NCBI GenBank assembly: GCA_004298335.1 | Contig: SCTG01000183.1 | Location: 1-45,730, forward strand | Direction: 5' to 3' | Origin: Nitrospirota bacterium | GTDB taxonomy: Bacteria; Nitrospirota; Nitrospiria; Nitrospirales; NS-4 | Length of the DNA stretch: 45,730 nucleotides | Shown here: in pieces, positions 16,061-23,390 of the stretch | How the letters are laid out: each line of letters starts with the position of its first letter | How positions within the stretch are numbered: the stretch's first letter is position 1 | Made by a program: the position numbers and the translations under genes | The notes under the pieces: generated by a model | Database searches by the model: none | What the model was told of the DNA's origin: nothing | The model's input: the letters and a program-made list of their open reading frames with translations, nothing else

Positions 16061-16255
16061 TTACTCGGGCTTGTGCTTGGCCAGCCACTTCTGACGGCGG
16101 CGCTGGGCTTCCCGCTCCTTGTTCTTTTTCTTCAGGCTGGGCTTCTCGTAAAACCGCCGGCGCTTGAGCTCACGAAAGAGCCCCTCCCCCGCGAGCTTCT
16201 TCTTCGCGATCTTCAGGGCCTTCTCGACATTGTTGTTGAAAACCTTGATTTCCAT
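16061..16255 (-). CDS. rpsU: 30S ribosomal protein bS21
   Basis: A 64-residue, very basic ribosomal protein. It starts MEIKVFNNNVEKALKIAKKK, followed by FRELKRRRFYEKPSLKKK and the basic C-terminal helix, which matches bS21 in length and pattern. bS21 helps mRNA base-pair with the anti-Shine-Dalgarno. AGGAG lies 7 nt upstream of the ATG. A candidate promoter lies about 40 nt further upstream. Confidence 0.96.
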   Translation of the reverse strand: MEIKVFNNNVEKALKIAKKKLAGEGLFRELKRRRFYEKPSLKKKNKEREAQRRRQKWLAKHKPE

Positions 16256-16295
16256 CCGAACGCTCCTGTCTCCCCTTTCAACGCAACGGGCCGGA

Positions 16296-16324
16296 ATTTA
16301 ACACAGTTGCGCGCGAAAGCGCAA
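16296..16324 (-). promoter_or_regulatory. Candidate rpsU promoter
   Basis: TTGCGC (16319-16324), 17-nt spacer, TTAAAT (16296-16301). Shifting by one base gives an extended -10, TGT-TAAATT. The predicted leader is about 35 nt and contains the Shine-Dalgarno AGGAG. Confidence 0.4.
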
Positions 16325-16417
16325 GCGGCTGGCGCAGAAACACGACGGGGCGCTCGGCGAGAAACCCGTGGCGCTTGGCCGGCAGGAAGTTCTGTGGGGA
16401 CGACGCGCCGGGAACGC

Positions 16418-16747
16418 TCAGCCGCGGGCGTGGGCCAGTGTTGCCTGGCAGCCCTTGACCTGGCACGCGGCGTCCACCCCGTTCGGGTGCTCCGGGTTGT
16501 CGGTCGGATGGTACCGGTGGTACCACGCACACTCCAAACTGTATGCCCCGGCGGCGTTCGGCGTGTACTCGAACCAGAAATACCGGTACTTCCCTTCGGC
16601 AGCCTCCCGGTTCAGCTCGTCGGCGAGCGCCCCGTCCGCGCGCCCGACACGGTCGGCCATCCGACCGTTGCGTGACACGATATAGGCGCCGGGAGAGTTT
16701 TCCGTGACGAAGAGGTGGATATACTTCAGGTTATAAGGACCCGACAT
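16418..16747 (-). CDS. GIY-YIG-like protein downstream of nrdJ
   Basis: A 109-residue protein. The core resembles a GIY-YIG module: PGAYIVSRNG for GIY, DRVGRADGALADEL for YIG plus helix, then YFWFEY and a glutamate in LECAWYHRY. The first Tyr of YIG is Arg here, so nuclease activity is uncertain. It carries Cys and His residues towards the C-terminus (ECAWYHRYH, AACQVKGC). AAGGGGGG precedes the ATG, and it lies 30 nt after the nrdJ stop, probably in the same transcript. Confidence 0.55.
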   Translation of the reverse strand: MSGPYNLKYIHLFVTENSPGAYIVSRNGRMADRVGRADGALADELNREAAEGKYRYFWFEYTPNAAGAYSLECAWYHRYHPTDNPEHPNGVDAACQVKGCQATLAHARG

Positions 16748-16777
16748 TCCGCCCCCCTTTCGTTGATTGCCATGCGC

Positions 16778-19114
16778 TTACCAGCACCGTGAATACCCGC
16801 AACTGCATTTCTCGCAGTTCTCCGTATGCATCAAGGGCCCCCCGCAATCCGGGCACGGCAGGCCTTCCGGACGGGTGGCCGCCAGGACTCCGGCGGTCGC
16901 CCCCTGCTGCTGGCCGGCCGGGTGATAGGTGGCCAACGCCTTGGCGATGGCGTCCCAGAGCGAGAGGACGCGATTCCCGCCCATCCCGTACGGATTGCCG
17001 TCCTGAATGCCGATCAGCTGCCGGGTGATCTCGTGCATCGGGATCCGATAGCGCAGCGCGAGACTGATGAGCCGGCAGACGCATTCCAGGTCCGCCTGGA
17101 TCATCCCCCCGGCCTTCGCCACCGTGGCAAAGGTCTCGAACGGCTCGTTGTTCAGCGAATTGATGGTCAGGTACATCTTGCCGTAGCTGGTGTTGATGGC
17201 GATGGTTTCGCCTTGCACCCGAACCGGCCGCTCCAGCTTGATCGGCTGCGGCCCCGACGCATGCGCGGCCGCCAGCTGCTCCATCACCTTGTCGACGGTG
17301 GCGTGGGCGGCAACCGGCTCCACTGCGGGCGCGACGGAATCCTTTTTCTCCTTCGTCGAGACGCCGACGTTCATGACCTGCTCCGCGCGGCTCCCATCGC
17401 GGTAGACCGTGATGCCCTTGCATCCGAGCTCATAGGCCATCAGGTACGCGGCCATCACATCGTCCACGCTGGCCTGATCCGGCATGTTGATGGTCTTGGA
17501 GACTCCACTGTCGGTGTATCGTTGGAACGCCGCCTGCATGCGCACGTGCCATTCCGGCGCCACATCGTGGGCCGTGGTGAAGACCGCCTGCCACCGCTCC
17601 GGAATTTCGGCCAGGCCGCGGGCCGACCCGTGGTTGGCCATGATCCGGTCCATCAACCCGTCTGTCCAGAACCCTTCCCGCTTGGCCGTCTCGATGAAGT
17701 GGTCGAGGACGTAGGGCAGGTGCTCGCCGTCCATCACGTTCTTGAACCAGATCAGGCTGAACTCCGGCTCGCAGCCGCCCGACGTATCCGCAATCATGCT
17801 GATCGTGCCGGTCGGGGCCACCGTGGTGACATAGGAGTTCCGGACGCGCTGGCCGCGCGCTTCATGCAGCGAGCCTTTCCAGGAGGGGTACACGCCGCGC
17901 CGTTCGGCTATGCGGATGGACTCGTCGTAGCCGGTCTCCGAAATGAACTTCATGATGCGGGCGCCCATCTCCACGCCGGCCTCGGAGTCGTATTGGATGC
18001 CCAGCCTGAACAGCATGCGGGCGAAGCCCATCAGGCCCAGGCCGATCTTCCGGTTGTCCTTGGTGCACTTCTCGATCTCGGGGATCGGGTACTTGTTCAT
18101 ATCGATGACGTTGTCGAGGAAATGTATGGAGGTCCGGATGGAGCGCTCCATGTGCGCCCAGTCGATCTCGTACCGGCCGTCCCCGGTCGGGACCAGATGC
18201 GTCTCCACATTGACGCTCCCGAGGTTGCACGACTCATAGGGGAGCAACGGCTGCTCGCCGCAGGGGTTCGTCGCCTCGATCATGGCGTAGTGCGGCGTGG
18301 GGTTGGTCCGGTTGGCCTGGTCGATGAAGAAGAGGCCCGGCTCCCCGTTGCGCCACGCCGACTCCGCGATCGTGCCCAGCACTTCGCGGGCATTGAGCTG
18401 CCGGACGATCTTGCCGTTTCGGGGGCTCACGAGATCGTACATCTCGCCCTTGAGCGCGGCCTTCATGAAGACGTCCGTGACCGCGACGCTGATGTTGAAG
18501 TTGGTCACCTCTTTCGTGTTCGTCTTGCAGGTGATGAACTCCAGGATGTCGGGATGGTCCACCCGCAGGATCCCCATGTTGGCGCCCCGCCGGGTCCCGC
18601 CCTGCTTGATGTGCTCGGTGGACTGGTTGTACACCTTCATGAAGGACACGGGACCGGACGCCACACCGCCGGTGCTGCGCACCATGTCGTCCTTGGGGCG
18701 CAGGCGGGAGAACGAGAACCCCGTTCCGCCGCCGGTCTGGTGGATGAGCGCCTGATGCTTCAGCGTGTCGTAGATGCCCCCGATCGAGTCTTCGACGGGC
18801 AGGACAAAGCAGGCGGCCAGTTGCTGCAACGGCCGGCCGGCATTCATCAGCGTCGGAGAGTTCGGCAGGAAATCCAGCCGCGCCATCAAGGCATAAAATT
18901 CCTCTTCGGTCTTCCGCATCTCCTCGGGCGTGGCACCGTAGAACCCGTCGGCCTGGGCCATGTTCACCGCCACGCGGCGAAACATCCCCTCGGGCGTCTC
19001 GATGACCTTGCCGTTCTCGTCCTTCGCCAGGTACCGCTTCTGCAGGACGCGCAACGCGTTCGGCGCAATTTGGAGGGATACTTCGGACGCCTTGGAATGT
19101 CCGGACGCTTTCAT
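16778..19114 (-). CDS. nrdJ: Adenosylcobalamin-dependent (class II) ribonucleoside-diphosphate reductase
   Basis: It reduces ribonucleotides to deoxyribonucleotides using a B12-derived radical. The 778-residue protein has the substrate-loop region ACFVLPVEDSIGGIYDTLKH, the GGGTGFSFSRLRP loop, the radical site NPCGEQPLLPYESCNLGSVN with catalytic Cys and Glu, and PTGTISMIADTSGGCEP. The C-terminus has a Cys-rich zinc-ribbon-like tail (CPDCGGPLM, then CEKCSCGYSRC) that re-reduces the active site. ATG 19114 is preferred because GGGGAGG lies about 6 nt upstream. No small subunit (NrdB) is nearby, in keeping with class II. Confidence 0.95.
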   Translation of the reverse strand: MKASGHSKASEVSLQIAPNALRVLQKRYLAKDENGKVIETPEGMFRRVAVNMAQADGFYGATPEEMRKTEEEFYALMARLDFLPNSPTLMNAGRPLQQLAACFVLPVEDSIGGIYDTLKHQALIHQTGGGTGFSFSRLRPKDDMVRSTGGVASGPVSFMKVYNQSTEHIKQGGTRRGANMGILRVDHPDILEFITCKTNTKEVTNFNISVAVTDVFMKAALKGEMYDLVSPRNGKIVRQLNAREVLGTIAESAWRNGEPGLFFIDQANRTNPTPHYAMIEATNPCGEQPLLPYESCNLGSVNVETHLVPTGDGRYEIDWAHMERSIRTSIHFLDNVIDMNKYPIPEIEKCTKDNRKIGLGLMGFARMLFRLGIQYDSEAGVEMGARIMKFISETGYDESIRIAERRGVYPSWKGSLHEARGQRVRNSYVTTVAPTGTISMIADTSGGCEPEFSLIWFKNVMDGEHLPYVLDHFIETAKREGFWTDGLMDRIMANHGSARGLAEIPERWQAVFTTAHDVAPEWHVRMQAAFQRYTDSGVSKTINMPDQASVDDVMAAYLMAYELGCKGITVYRDGSRAEQVMNVGVSTKEKKDSVAPAVEPVAAHATVDKVMEQLAAAHASGPQPIKLERPVRVQGETIAINTSYGKMYLTINSLNNEPFETFATVAKAGGMIQADLECVCRLISLALRYRIPMHEITRQLIGIQDGNPYGMGGNRVLSLWDAIAKALATYHPAGQQQGATAGVLAATRPEGLPCPDCGGPLMHTENCEKCSCGYSRCW

Positions 19115-19187
19115 TGCATTCCTCCCCATCAATCTCAAAGTCACAACAAACGGGGGAGCGTGTTGTTACACGCCCGCCCGCACACGA

Positions 19188-19517
19188 CTAACTCAAAACC
19201 GCCGCGGTCTCTGCAGCCCGGCGCCGCCGGTGGACGAACGGCGGCTGGTAGCGCGCGATCCACTGCCGCGCCTGCTCTCTGGCGCGGCGCGGTCCGTCGG
19301 CCTGGTACCATTCGAAATACCGGACCCCCGGCACATCGTTGATCTTCAAATGGCCCATCAGCCTGTCACGCAAACGCCGGGAACCCACGCTGCCGATGAA
19401 CAGGATGTTCTGATTTTGATCACGCAGGACGTAGACGCCGATGACCGGAGGAACACCGTGCAGATTGCTTGGATTCCACCCCTTGGGACTCCGCTGCTGT
19501 TCCGTTCTGGTGATCAT
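19188..19517 (-). CDS. GIY-YIG domain protein upstream of nrdJ
   Basis: A 109-residue protein with a compact GIY-YIG domain: IGVYVLRDQNQNILFIG (GVY ... FIG), then RRLRDRLMGHL with the expected Arg, YFEWYQ, and a Glu in REQARQWIARY. It ends in a basic tail (PPFVHRRRRAAETA). The start is unclear: ATG 19517 and GTG 19556 are both in frame and neither has a Shine-Dalgarno. It lies 73 nt upstream of nrdJ on the same strand behind a good promoter. It may be a structure-specific or restriction-like nuclease, or a homing-endonuclease relic. Confidence 0.65.
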   Translation of the reverse strand: MITRTEQQRSPKGWNPSNLHGVPPVIGVYVLRDQNQNILFIGSVGSRRLRDRLMGHLKINDVPGVRYFEWYQADGPRRAREQARQWIARYQPPFVHRRRRAAETAAVLS

Positions 19518-19615
19518 TTGATGATCATGGTGAATGCAGCGAACCCCGCAGGCCACTGAATGTTGAGGCGCTTACGCTCTCATGACCACAACCCATAGAA
19601 ACGCAAGACAGGCCG

Positions 19616-19644
19616 CTTTTATCACATGGCTGGAACGCTGTCAA
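19616..19644 (-). promoter_or_regulatory. Promoter for GIY-YIG gene and probably nrdJ
   Basis: Consensus TTGACA (19639-19644), 17-nt spacer ending TGA (extended -10), TAAAAG (19616-19621). It lies in a lower-GC intergenic stretch of about 250 nt together with two DnaA boxes 50-140 nt upstream. Confidence 0.6.
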
Positions 19645-19692
19645 GAAAAAATACCATATGTTGAGATCACACGCCGTGACCTGACTACATCT

Positions 19693-19701
19693 TGTGGAAA
19701 A
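19693..19701 (-). promoter_or_regulatory. DnaA box-like site 1
   Basis: On the minus strand it reads TTTTCCACA, which fits the relaxed DnaA-box consensus TTWTNCACA. It lies 55 bp from a perfect box and upstream of the candidate nrdJ operon promoter. Confidence 0.45.
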
Positions 19702-19747
19702 GCTTTGATTCGGAGATGGAGTACCGGTGCACTGAGATGGAATAGCC

Positions 19748-19756
19748 TGTGGATAA
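19748..19756 (-). promoter_or_regulatory. DnaA box-like site 2 (perfect consensus)
   Basis: On the minus strand it reads TTATCCACA, the high-affinity DnaA box. With site 1 it may let DnaA couple nrdJ transcription to replication, as known for E. coli nrdAB. Confidence 0.55.
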
Positions 19757-19810
19757 CAAAAATCTGAGGGCCGGGAATGGAAGGCGGACGGAGCGGGAAA
19801 ATGCCTGCTG

Positions 19811-20059
19811 TTACTTTGCCTTTCTCACATAGGCCTTGTAGTGAATCAACCCGCCGTTGGACTCCTCGGCCAATCCGACAAATTCATGGCCCGTGGTTTC
19901 GCACCAAGCGGGCATGTCCTTCTTGATCCCTTCGTCATCCGAGACGACTTCGAGAACCTGGCCCACGGTCAGCTCCTTGATCTTCTTCGACGTCTTGATG
20001 ATCGGCATCGGGCAAAACAGCCCCAGCGTATTCAGTTTCACGTCAGACGGGATGGCCAT
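19811..20059 (-). CDS. TusA/SirA-family sulfur carrier protein
   Basis: An 82-residue protein with the TusA signature CPMP (Cys16 in LNTLGLFCPMPIIKTSK) and the following SDDEGIKKDMPAWCETTGHE, including a second Cys53. TusA-type proteins carry persulfide sulfur on the CPxP cysteine. It follows a DsrE-like gene by 21 nt, and such pairs usually act together in sulfur transfer. There are no dsr or hdr genes in the window, so whether the role is tRNA thiolation or sulfur oxidation stays open. Confidence 0.93.
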   Translation of the reverse strand: MAIPSDVKLNTLGLFCPMPIIKTSKKIKELTVGQVLEVVSDDEGIKKDMPAWCETTGHEFVGLAEESNGGLIHYKAYVRKAK

Positions 20060-20080
20060 GCTCGTTCCGTGCGGAGGGCG

Positions 20081-20611
20081 TTAAATAAACAGGTTGACCT
20101 GCGCCTCGCGGGCCTCGGCGAGGTATGTCGAGACCCCGGCGAACTGATCGACTTCGCCGATCAGCGTGTCCTTGGTGATCCCCATGAGCCCGAGCGTCGT
20201 CGTGCAGGCGATGAAGCGCACACCCAGGTCCAGAGCCATTTCCCGTAGTTCGGCAATGCCGGGCATCCGGTTCTGCTTCATCACCAGCTTCATCATGCGG
20301 GTGCCCAGACCCCAGAAGTGAAACCGGGACAAGGGCAGGCTGTCGGCGCCGCCCCTGTTGAGATAGCCGAACATCCGGCGGAGCCAGTCTTTGGCGCCCC
20401 CCTGCACCCCTTCGCGCCTGATGGCATTGAGTCCCCAGAATGTGAAAAACATCGTCACCCGCATGCCCATCGCAGCCGCGCCGGTGGCAATGATAAAGGC
20501 CGCCATGACGCGATCCATGTCGCCGCTCAGAACGACCAGCGTGACTCGTTCCGGTTTGCTCGCCTGCAACTCGGCCAGGGCGACCTGAGGGTCAAGTTTT
20601 GCGCCGCTCAT
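20081..20611 (-). CDS. DsrE-like protein 2 (DrsE2 / peroxiredoxin-like family)
   Basis: A 176-residue protein. Landmarks are RVTLVVLSGDMDRVMAAFII, AAAMGMRVTMFFTFWGLNAI, Cys136 in VRFIACTTTLGLMGI and the C-terminal VNLFI. This is the DsrE-like family often fused or adjacent to TusA. It likely receives or passes persulfide to TusA encoded 21 nt downstream. GGGGAAGG sits 7 nt before the ATG. A strong promoter and a terminator-like hairpin in the leader suggest regulated expression. Confidence 0.9.
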   Translation of the reverse strand: MSGAKLDPQVALAELQASKPERVTLVVLSGDMDRVMAAFIIATGAAAMGMRVTMFFTFWGLNAIRREGVQGGAKDWLRRMFGYLNRGGADSLPLSRFHFWGLGTRMMKLVMKQNRMPGIAELREMALDLGVRFIACTTTLGLMGITKDTLIGEVDQFAGVSTYLAEAREAQVNLFI

Positions 20612-20626
20612 GTCGAATCCTTCCCC

Positions 20627-20674
20627 AAAAATGATCGGGGAGGCTGGGGTCTACCGACTCCACATCCTCCCCGA
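20627..20674 (-). terminator. Attenuator-like hairpin in the dsrE-tusA leader
   Basis: On the minus strand the arms TCGGGGAGG (20666-20674) and CCTCCCCGA (20635-20643) form a perfect 9-bp stem with a 22-nt loop that can pair further. It is followed by three bases and T5 (20627-20631). It lies between the promoter and the Shine-Dalgarno of dsrE, so it could end transcription early under some condition. Confidence 0.6.
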
Positions 20675-20699
20675 TTCCCCACTAGCATCGCGTAGCAAT

Positions 20700-20729
20700 A
20701 CTATAATATGCGCTTCTCGGGCTTGTCAA
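20700..20729 (-). promoter_or_regulatory. Strong promoter for dsrE-tusA
   Basis: Consensus TTGACA (20724-20729), 18-nt spacer, TATAGT (20700-20705); an overlapping TATTAT gives an alternative -10. The RNA leader of about 80 nt contains the attenuator-like hairpin. Confidence 0.7.
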
Positions 20730-20842
20730 GGTAAGCCGACCGACCCGGAGACGCTGTCAAACAGGCAAATCTTATTGAAATATTTGAATATTTTCAGCTT
20801 CATCTTTGGTGGTACTTATGCTAGGGTCGCACCGCGTGTCTC

Positions 20843-21529
20843 ATGCTTCCACGAACCTCCATACCGCGAGGCGTCCTCGCTTCGCTGCTCCTTTTGGCGG
20901 TCTTCGCCACGCCGGGCCAGGCTATCCACCAGCGAACGTTCATCTCCATCCCGATCCTCGGCGTAATCGACCAGGGCGGCAAGGCGATGGGAGAGACGCA
21001 CTACCTGGCCATTCAGGTTGACCGGCTCGCTGACCTTTCCGGCCCCCGACTGCAGTTCAACGAAGGATCCCGCGCGTTTGGAACCTTCAAAGGCGCCGCG
21101 CTGAGCCCGGATTGGAAGGACGCCGCCAGATCGGCCGTCGACATCGCCGCCCGCGCCACGAACGAAGATGCACGGACCTGGCTGGTCACGCTGAAGAATG
21201 TCAGCACCGCCTACATCACGGATGGCTCGAGCGCCAGCGCGGCCGTGGCCGTAGCCATCATCGCCGCCGTGCGTCACACCCCAATGCTTTCCAAGGTGGC
21301 CTTGACCGGCGCCATTGCAAGCGACGGGCGCATCCTGCCCGTCGGGGGGCTCCCGGAAAAAATTCAAGGGGCCGCGGCAGGAGGGCTTGCCACCGTCTTG
21401 ATCCCCAAGGGCGAAACCCGCACCCACGACTGGGACGTGCGCCCGCTCTCTGAAAGCCTCCGGATCACCGTCATCGAGGTCGGCACTCTCGGGGAGGCCT
21501 ACGAAAAGATGACCGGCCAGCCGTTCTAG
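20843..21529 (+). CDS. Exported stand-alone Lon-type (S16) serine protease domain
   Basis: A 228-residue protein with an N-terminal signal peptide (about 9-27, RGVLASLLLLAVFATPGQA) followed only by a Lon protease domain without ATPase. The catalytic Ser is Ser130 in TDGSSAS (usual DGPSAG) and the catalytic Lys is Lys173 in LPVGGLPEKIQ; the 43-residue spacing equals that of E. coli Lon (Ser679-Lys722). TGAIASDGRILPVGG and ATVLIPKGE match Lon. Unlike cytoplasmic Lon it should act in the periplasm without ATP. The start has no Shine-Dalgarno. Its stop shares the CTAG tetranucleotide with the convergent antiporter gene. Confidence 0.88.
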   Translation: MLPRTSIPRGVLASLLLLAVFATPGQAIHQRTFISIPILGVIDQGGKAMGETHYLAIQVDRLADLSGPRLQFNEGSRAFGTFKGAALSPDWKDAARSAVDIAARATNEDARTWLVTLKNVSTAYITDGSSASAAVAVAIIAAVRHTPMLSKVALTGAIASDGRILPVGGLPEKIQGAAAGGLATVLIPKGETRTHDWDVRPLSESLRITVIEVGTLGEAYEKMTGQPF

Positions 21530-23292
21530 TCGTCCACGTAGAGATCTTCCACTTCCCGGGCGACGATTTCCCTCAAGTCCGGCTGCCCCTTCCTGAGCAG
21601 GGCATAGCCTTCCTTGCGGATGCGCTCGGCCTTTTCGGCGATCACGCGTGACGGCATCCGGTAGTGCTGCAGGACGCGACTGAAGATCTCGATCGAGGTC
21701 TCAAACTCTTCCGGCACCACCTGGTCGGCGCCCGTCTTGCGCAGATCGTCGATTTCGCGCAGGTAGCGGGTCCGGGCGATGATATGGAGGGCCGGATTGA
21801 GCTGGCGGGCCACCTTGACCGCCCGCCGGGTGGCGATCGGATCGGAGATCGCCAGCACCAGCGCGCGCGCCTCGTGGATCCCCAGGCGGCGCAGCACTTG
21901 CGGATGCGTGACATCCCCGAAGTAGATCGGCATGTCTTTTTGCTGTTCCTGCCGGACGGCTTCCCCGTCCATCTCGACCACCACGAACGCGATCTCGGTC
22001 TCCCGCAGCACCTGGGCCAGGTTGCGACCGTTCACCCCGTAGCCGGCGATGATCGTGTGGTCGCGCAAATGGCGGGGCGGCACGGCCTGTGGGTCGGCCG
22101 GCCGCTCCGGCAGCCAATGCCGCAGCCGCTGAATGGCTTCCGCCCGCCGGGCCACGCGGGGAGAGGCTTGGATCAAAAACGGGGTCAACAACAGCGTCAG
22201 GACCGACACGGTCAGGAAGACTTGAAACGACTGCGCAGTCAGCAGGCCGACCTCCTTCCCCACCTTGGAGAGGATGAAGGAGAACTCCCCGACCTGGGCC
22301 AGGGCGACCCCCGTCAGCACCGCCGGCCGCCAGGGATAGCCGGCCGCCACCGCCGCCCCCGCCGCCGTGATGAACTTGCCGGCGACGACCAGGGCGACAA
22401 GCCCCAGGATCAGGACGGGATGCGACAGCAGGACCCGCAGATCCAGCAGCATGCCGATCGAGATGAAGAACAGGCTGTTGAAGCTGTCCCGGAAGGGGAG
22501 GATCTCCGCCATCGCCTGGTGGCTGTACTCCGACTCCGAGATGATGAGCCCGGCAATGAACGCGCCGAGGGCCAGCGACAGGCCCGCAAGCGAGCTGAGC
22601 CAGGCGATGCCCAGGCAGGCCAGGATGATGGTAATGGTGAACAGCTCCCGGCTGCGGCTTCGGACGACCTCGATCAGCAGGCGCGGGATCAGGAACCGGG
22701 CCGCCACCAGAATCAACGTCACCAGCAGAAGCGCCTTCAACAGGGACCACGCCACCGCCGCCACGCCCCCCTCGCCCTGCCCCGCCAGCACCGGCGTCAG
22801 CACCATCATCGGCACCACCGACAGGTCCTGGACGATCAGGACGCCGATCGTCAAACGGCCCTGCGGGGAATTGGTCTCGCCCCGTTCCGTGAGCATTTTG
22901 AGGACGATCGCCGTGCTGCTCATGGCGGTCAGGAAACCCCAGAACACGCCCTGGTTGACCGGCAGGCCGAAGGCGAGGCCCGCCAGCGCCGAGAGCGCAA
23001 TCGCCGCCCCGATCTGGAGGAGCCCGCCGCCGACCACGGTCCGCAACGACGTGATGCGGGCCAGAGACACCTCGACCCCGATGGTGAACAGCAACATCAC
23101 CACGCCGACTTCCGCGAGGATCTCCACGTGCGAGACATCGTTCACGACATCCAGGCCGTAGGGGCCCAGCAACGTCCCCGCGACCAGGAAACCGACGACG
23201 GCCGGCACACGCAGCTTGTTGAAGCAGTACACGACCACGATTGAAGCGCCGAAGAGAATGACCAGGTCGCGGAGGAACGTCAGTTCGATCAT
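21526..23292 (-). CDS. CPA2-family cation:proton antiporter with RCK (TrkA-N) domain
   Basis: A 588-residue inner-membrane protein of the Kef/RosB type. Residues 1 to about 380 hold 11-13 membrane helices with VGFLVAGTLLGPYGL, GVVMLLFTIGVEVSL and STAIVLKML. Residues about 410-530 form a nucleotide-binding TrkA-N domain (HTIIAGYGVNGRNLAQVL, YFGDVTHPQVLRRLG) that gates the channel by NAD(H) binding. The C-terminal helical tail has no clear TrkA-C. It exports K+ or Na+ in exchange for H+. GGAG lies 8 nt before the ATG. Confidence 0.93.
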   Translation of the reverse strand: MIELTFLRDLVILFGASIVVVYCFNKLRVPAVVGFLVAGTLLGPYGLDVVNDVSHVEILAEVGVVMLLFTIGVEVSLARITSLRTVVGGGLLQIGAAIALSALAGLAFGLPVNQGVFWGFLTAMSSTAIVLKMLTERGETNSPQGRLTIGVLIVQDLSVVPMMVLTPVLAGQGEGGVAAVAWSLLKALLLVTLILVAARFLIPRLLIEVVRSRSRELFTITIILACLGIAWLSSLAGLSLALGAFIAGLIISESEYSHQAMAEILPFRDSFNSLFFISIGMLLDLRVLLSHPVLILGLVALVVAGKFITAAGAAVAAGYPWRPAVLTGVALAQVGEFSFILSKVGKEVGLLTAQSFQVFLTVSVLTLLLTPFLIQASPRVARRAEAIQRLRHWLPERPADPQAVPPRHLRDHTIIAGYGVNGRNLAQVLRETEIAFVVVEMDGEAVRQEQQKDMPIYFGDVTHPQVLRRLGIHEARALVLAISDPIATRRAVKVARQLNPALHIIARTRYLREIDDLRKTGADQVVPEEFETSIEIFSRVLQHYRMPSRVIAEKAERIRKEGYALLRKGQPDLREIVAREVEDLYVDD

Positions 23293-23324
23293 AGGGCACG
23301 CTCCAGCGGAAGACGATGCCCCAT

Positions 23325-23353
23325 TACATACACGGGAAGGACCGAACGAGCAA
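23325..23353 (-). promoter_or_regulatory. Candidate antiporter promoter
   Basis: TTGCTC (23348-23353), 17-nt spacer, TATGTA (23325-23330), with a leader of about 25-30 nt before the antiporter ATG. Confidence 0.35.
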
Positions 23354-23390
23354 GCGTCTTGCGGAGAAGAAAAGGCGGAAAGGGGGCGGA

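Noticed and set aside
19582-19767. 61-codon open frame in the intergenic region upstream of nrdJ
   Set aside because: No Shine-Dalgarno, overlaps the promoter and DnaA boxes, unlike any family; judged a chance frame.
19557-19810. Possible replication origin because of DnaA boxes and lower GC
   Set aside because: Only two boxes, no AT-rich unwinding tract, and no dnaA, dnaN, gidA or parAB genes nearby; a regulatory role is more likely.
20808-20821. Sigma-54-like GG-N10-GC element before the S16 protease gene
   Set aside because: Spacing fits, but the rest of the consensus (TGGCAC, TTGC) is poor and no enhancer-binding regulator is nearby.
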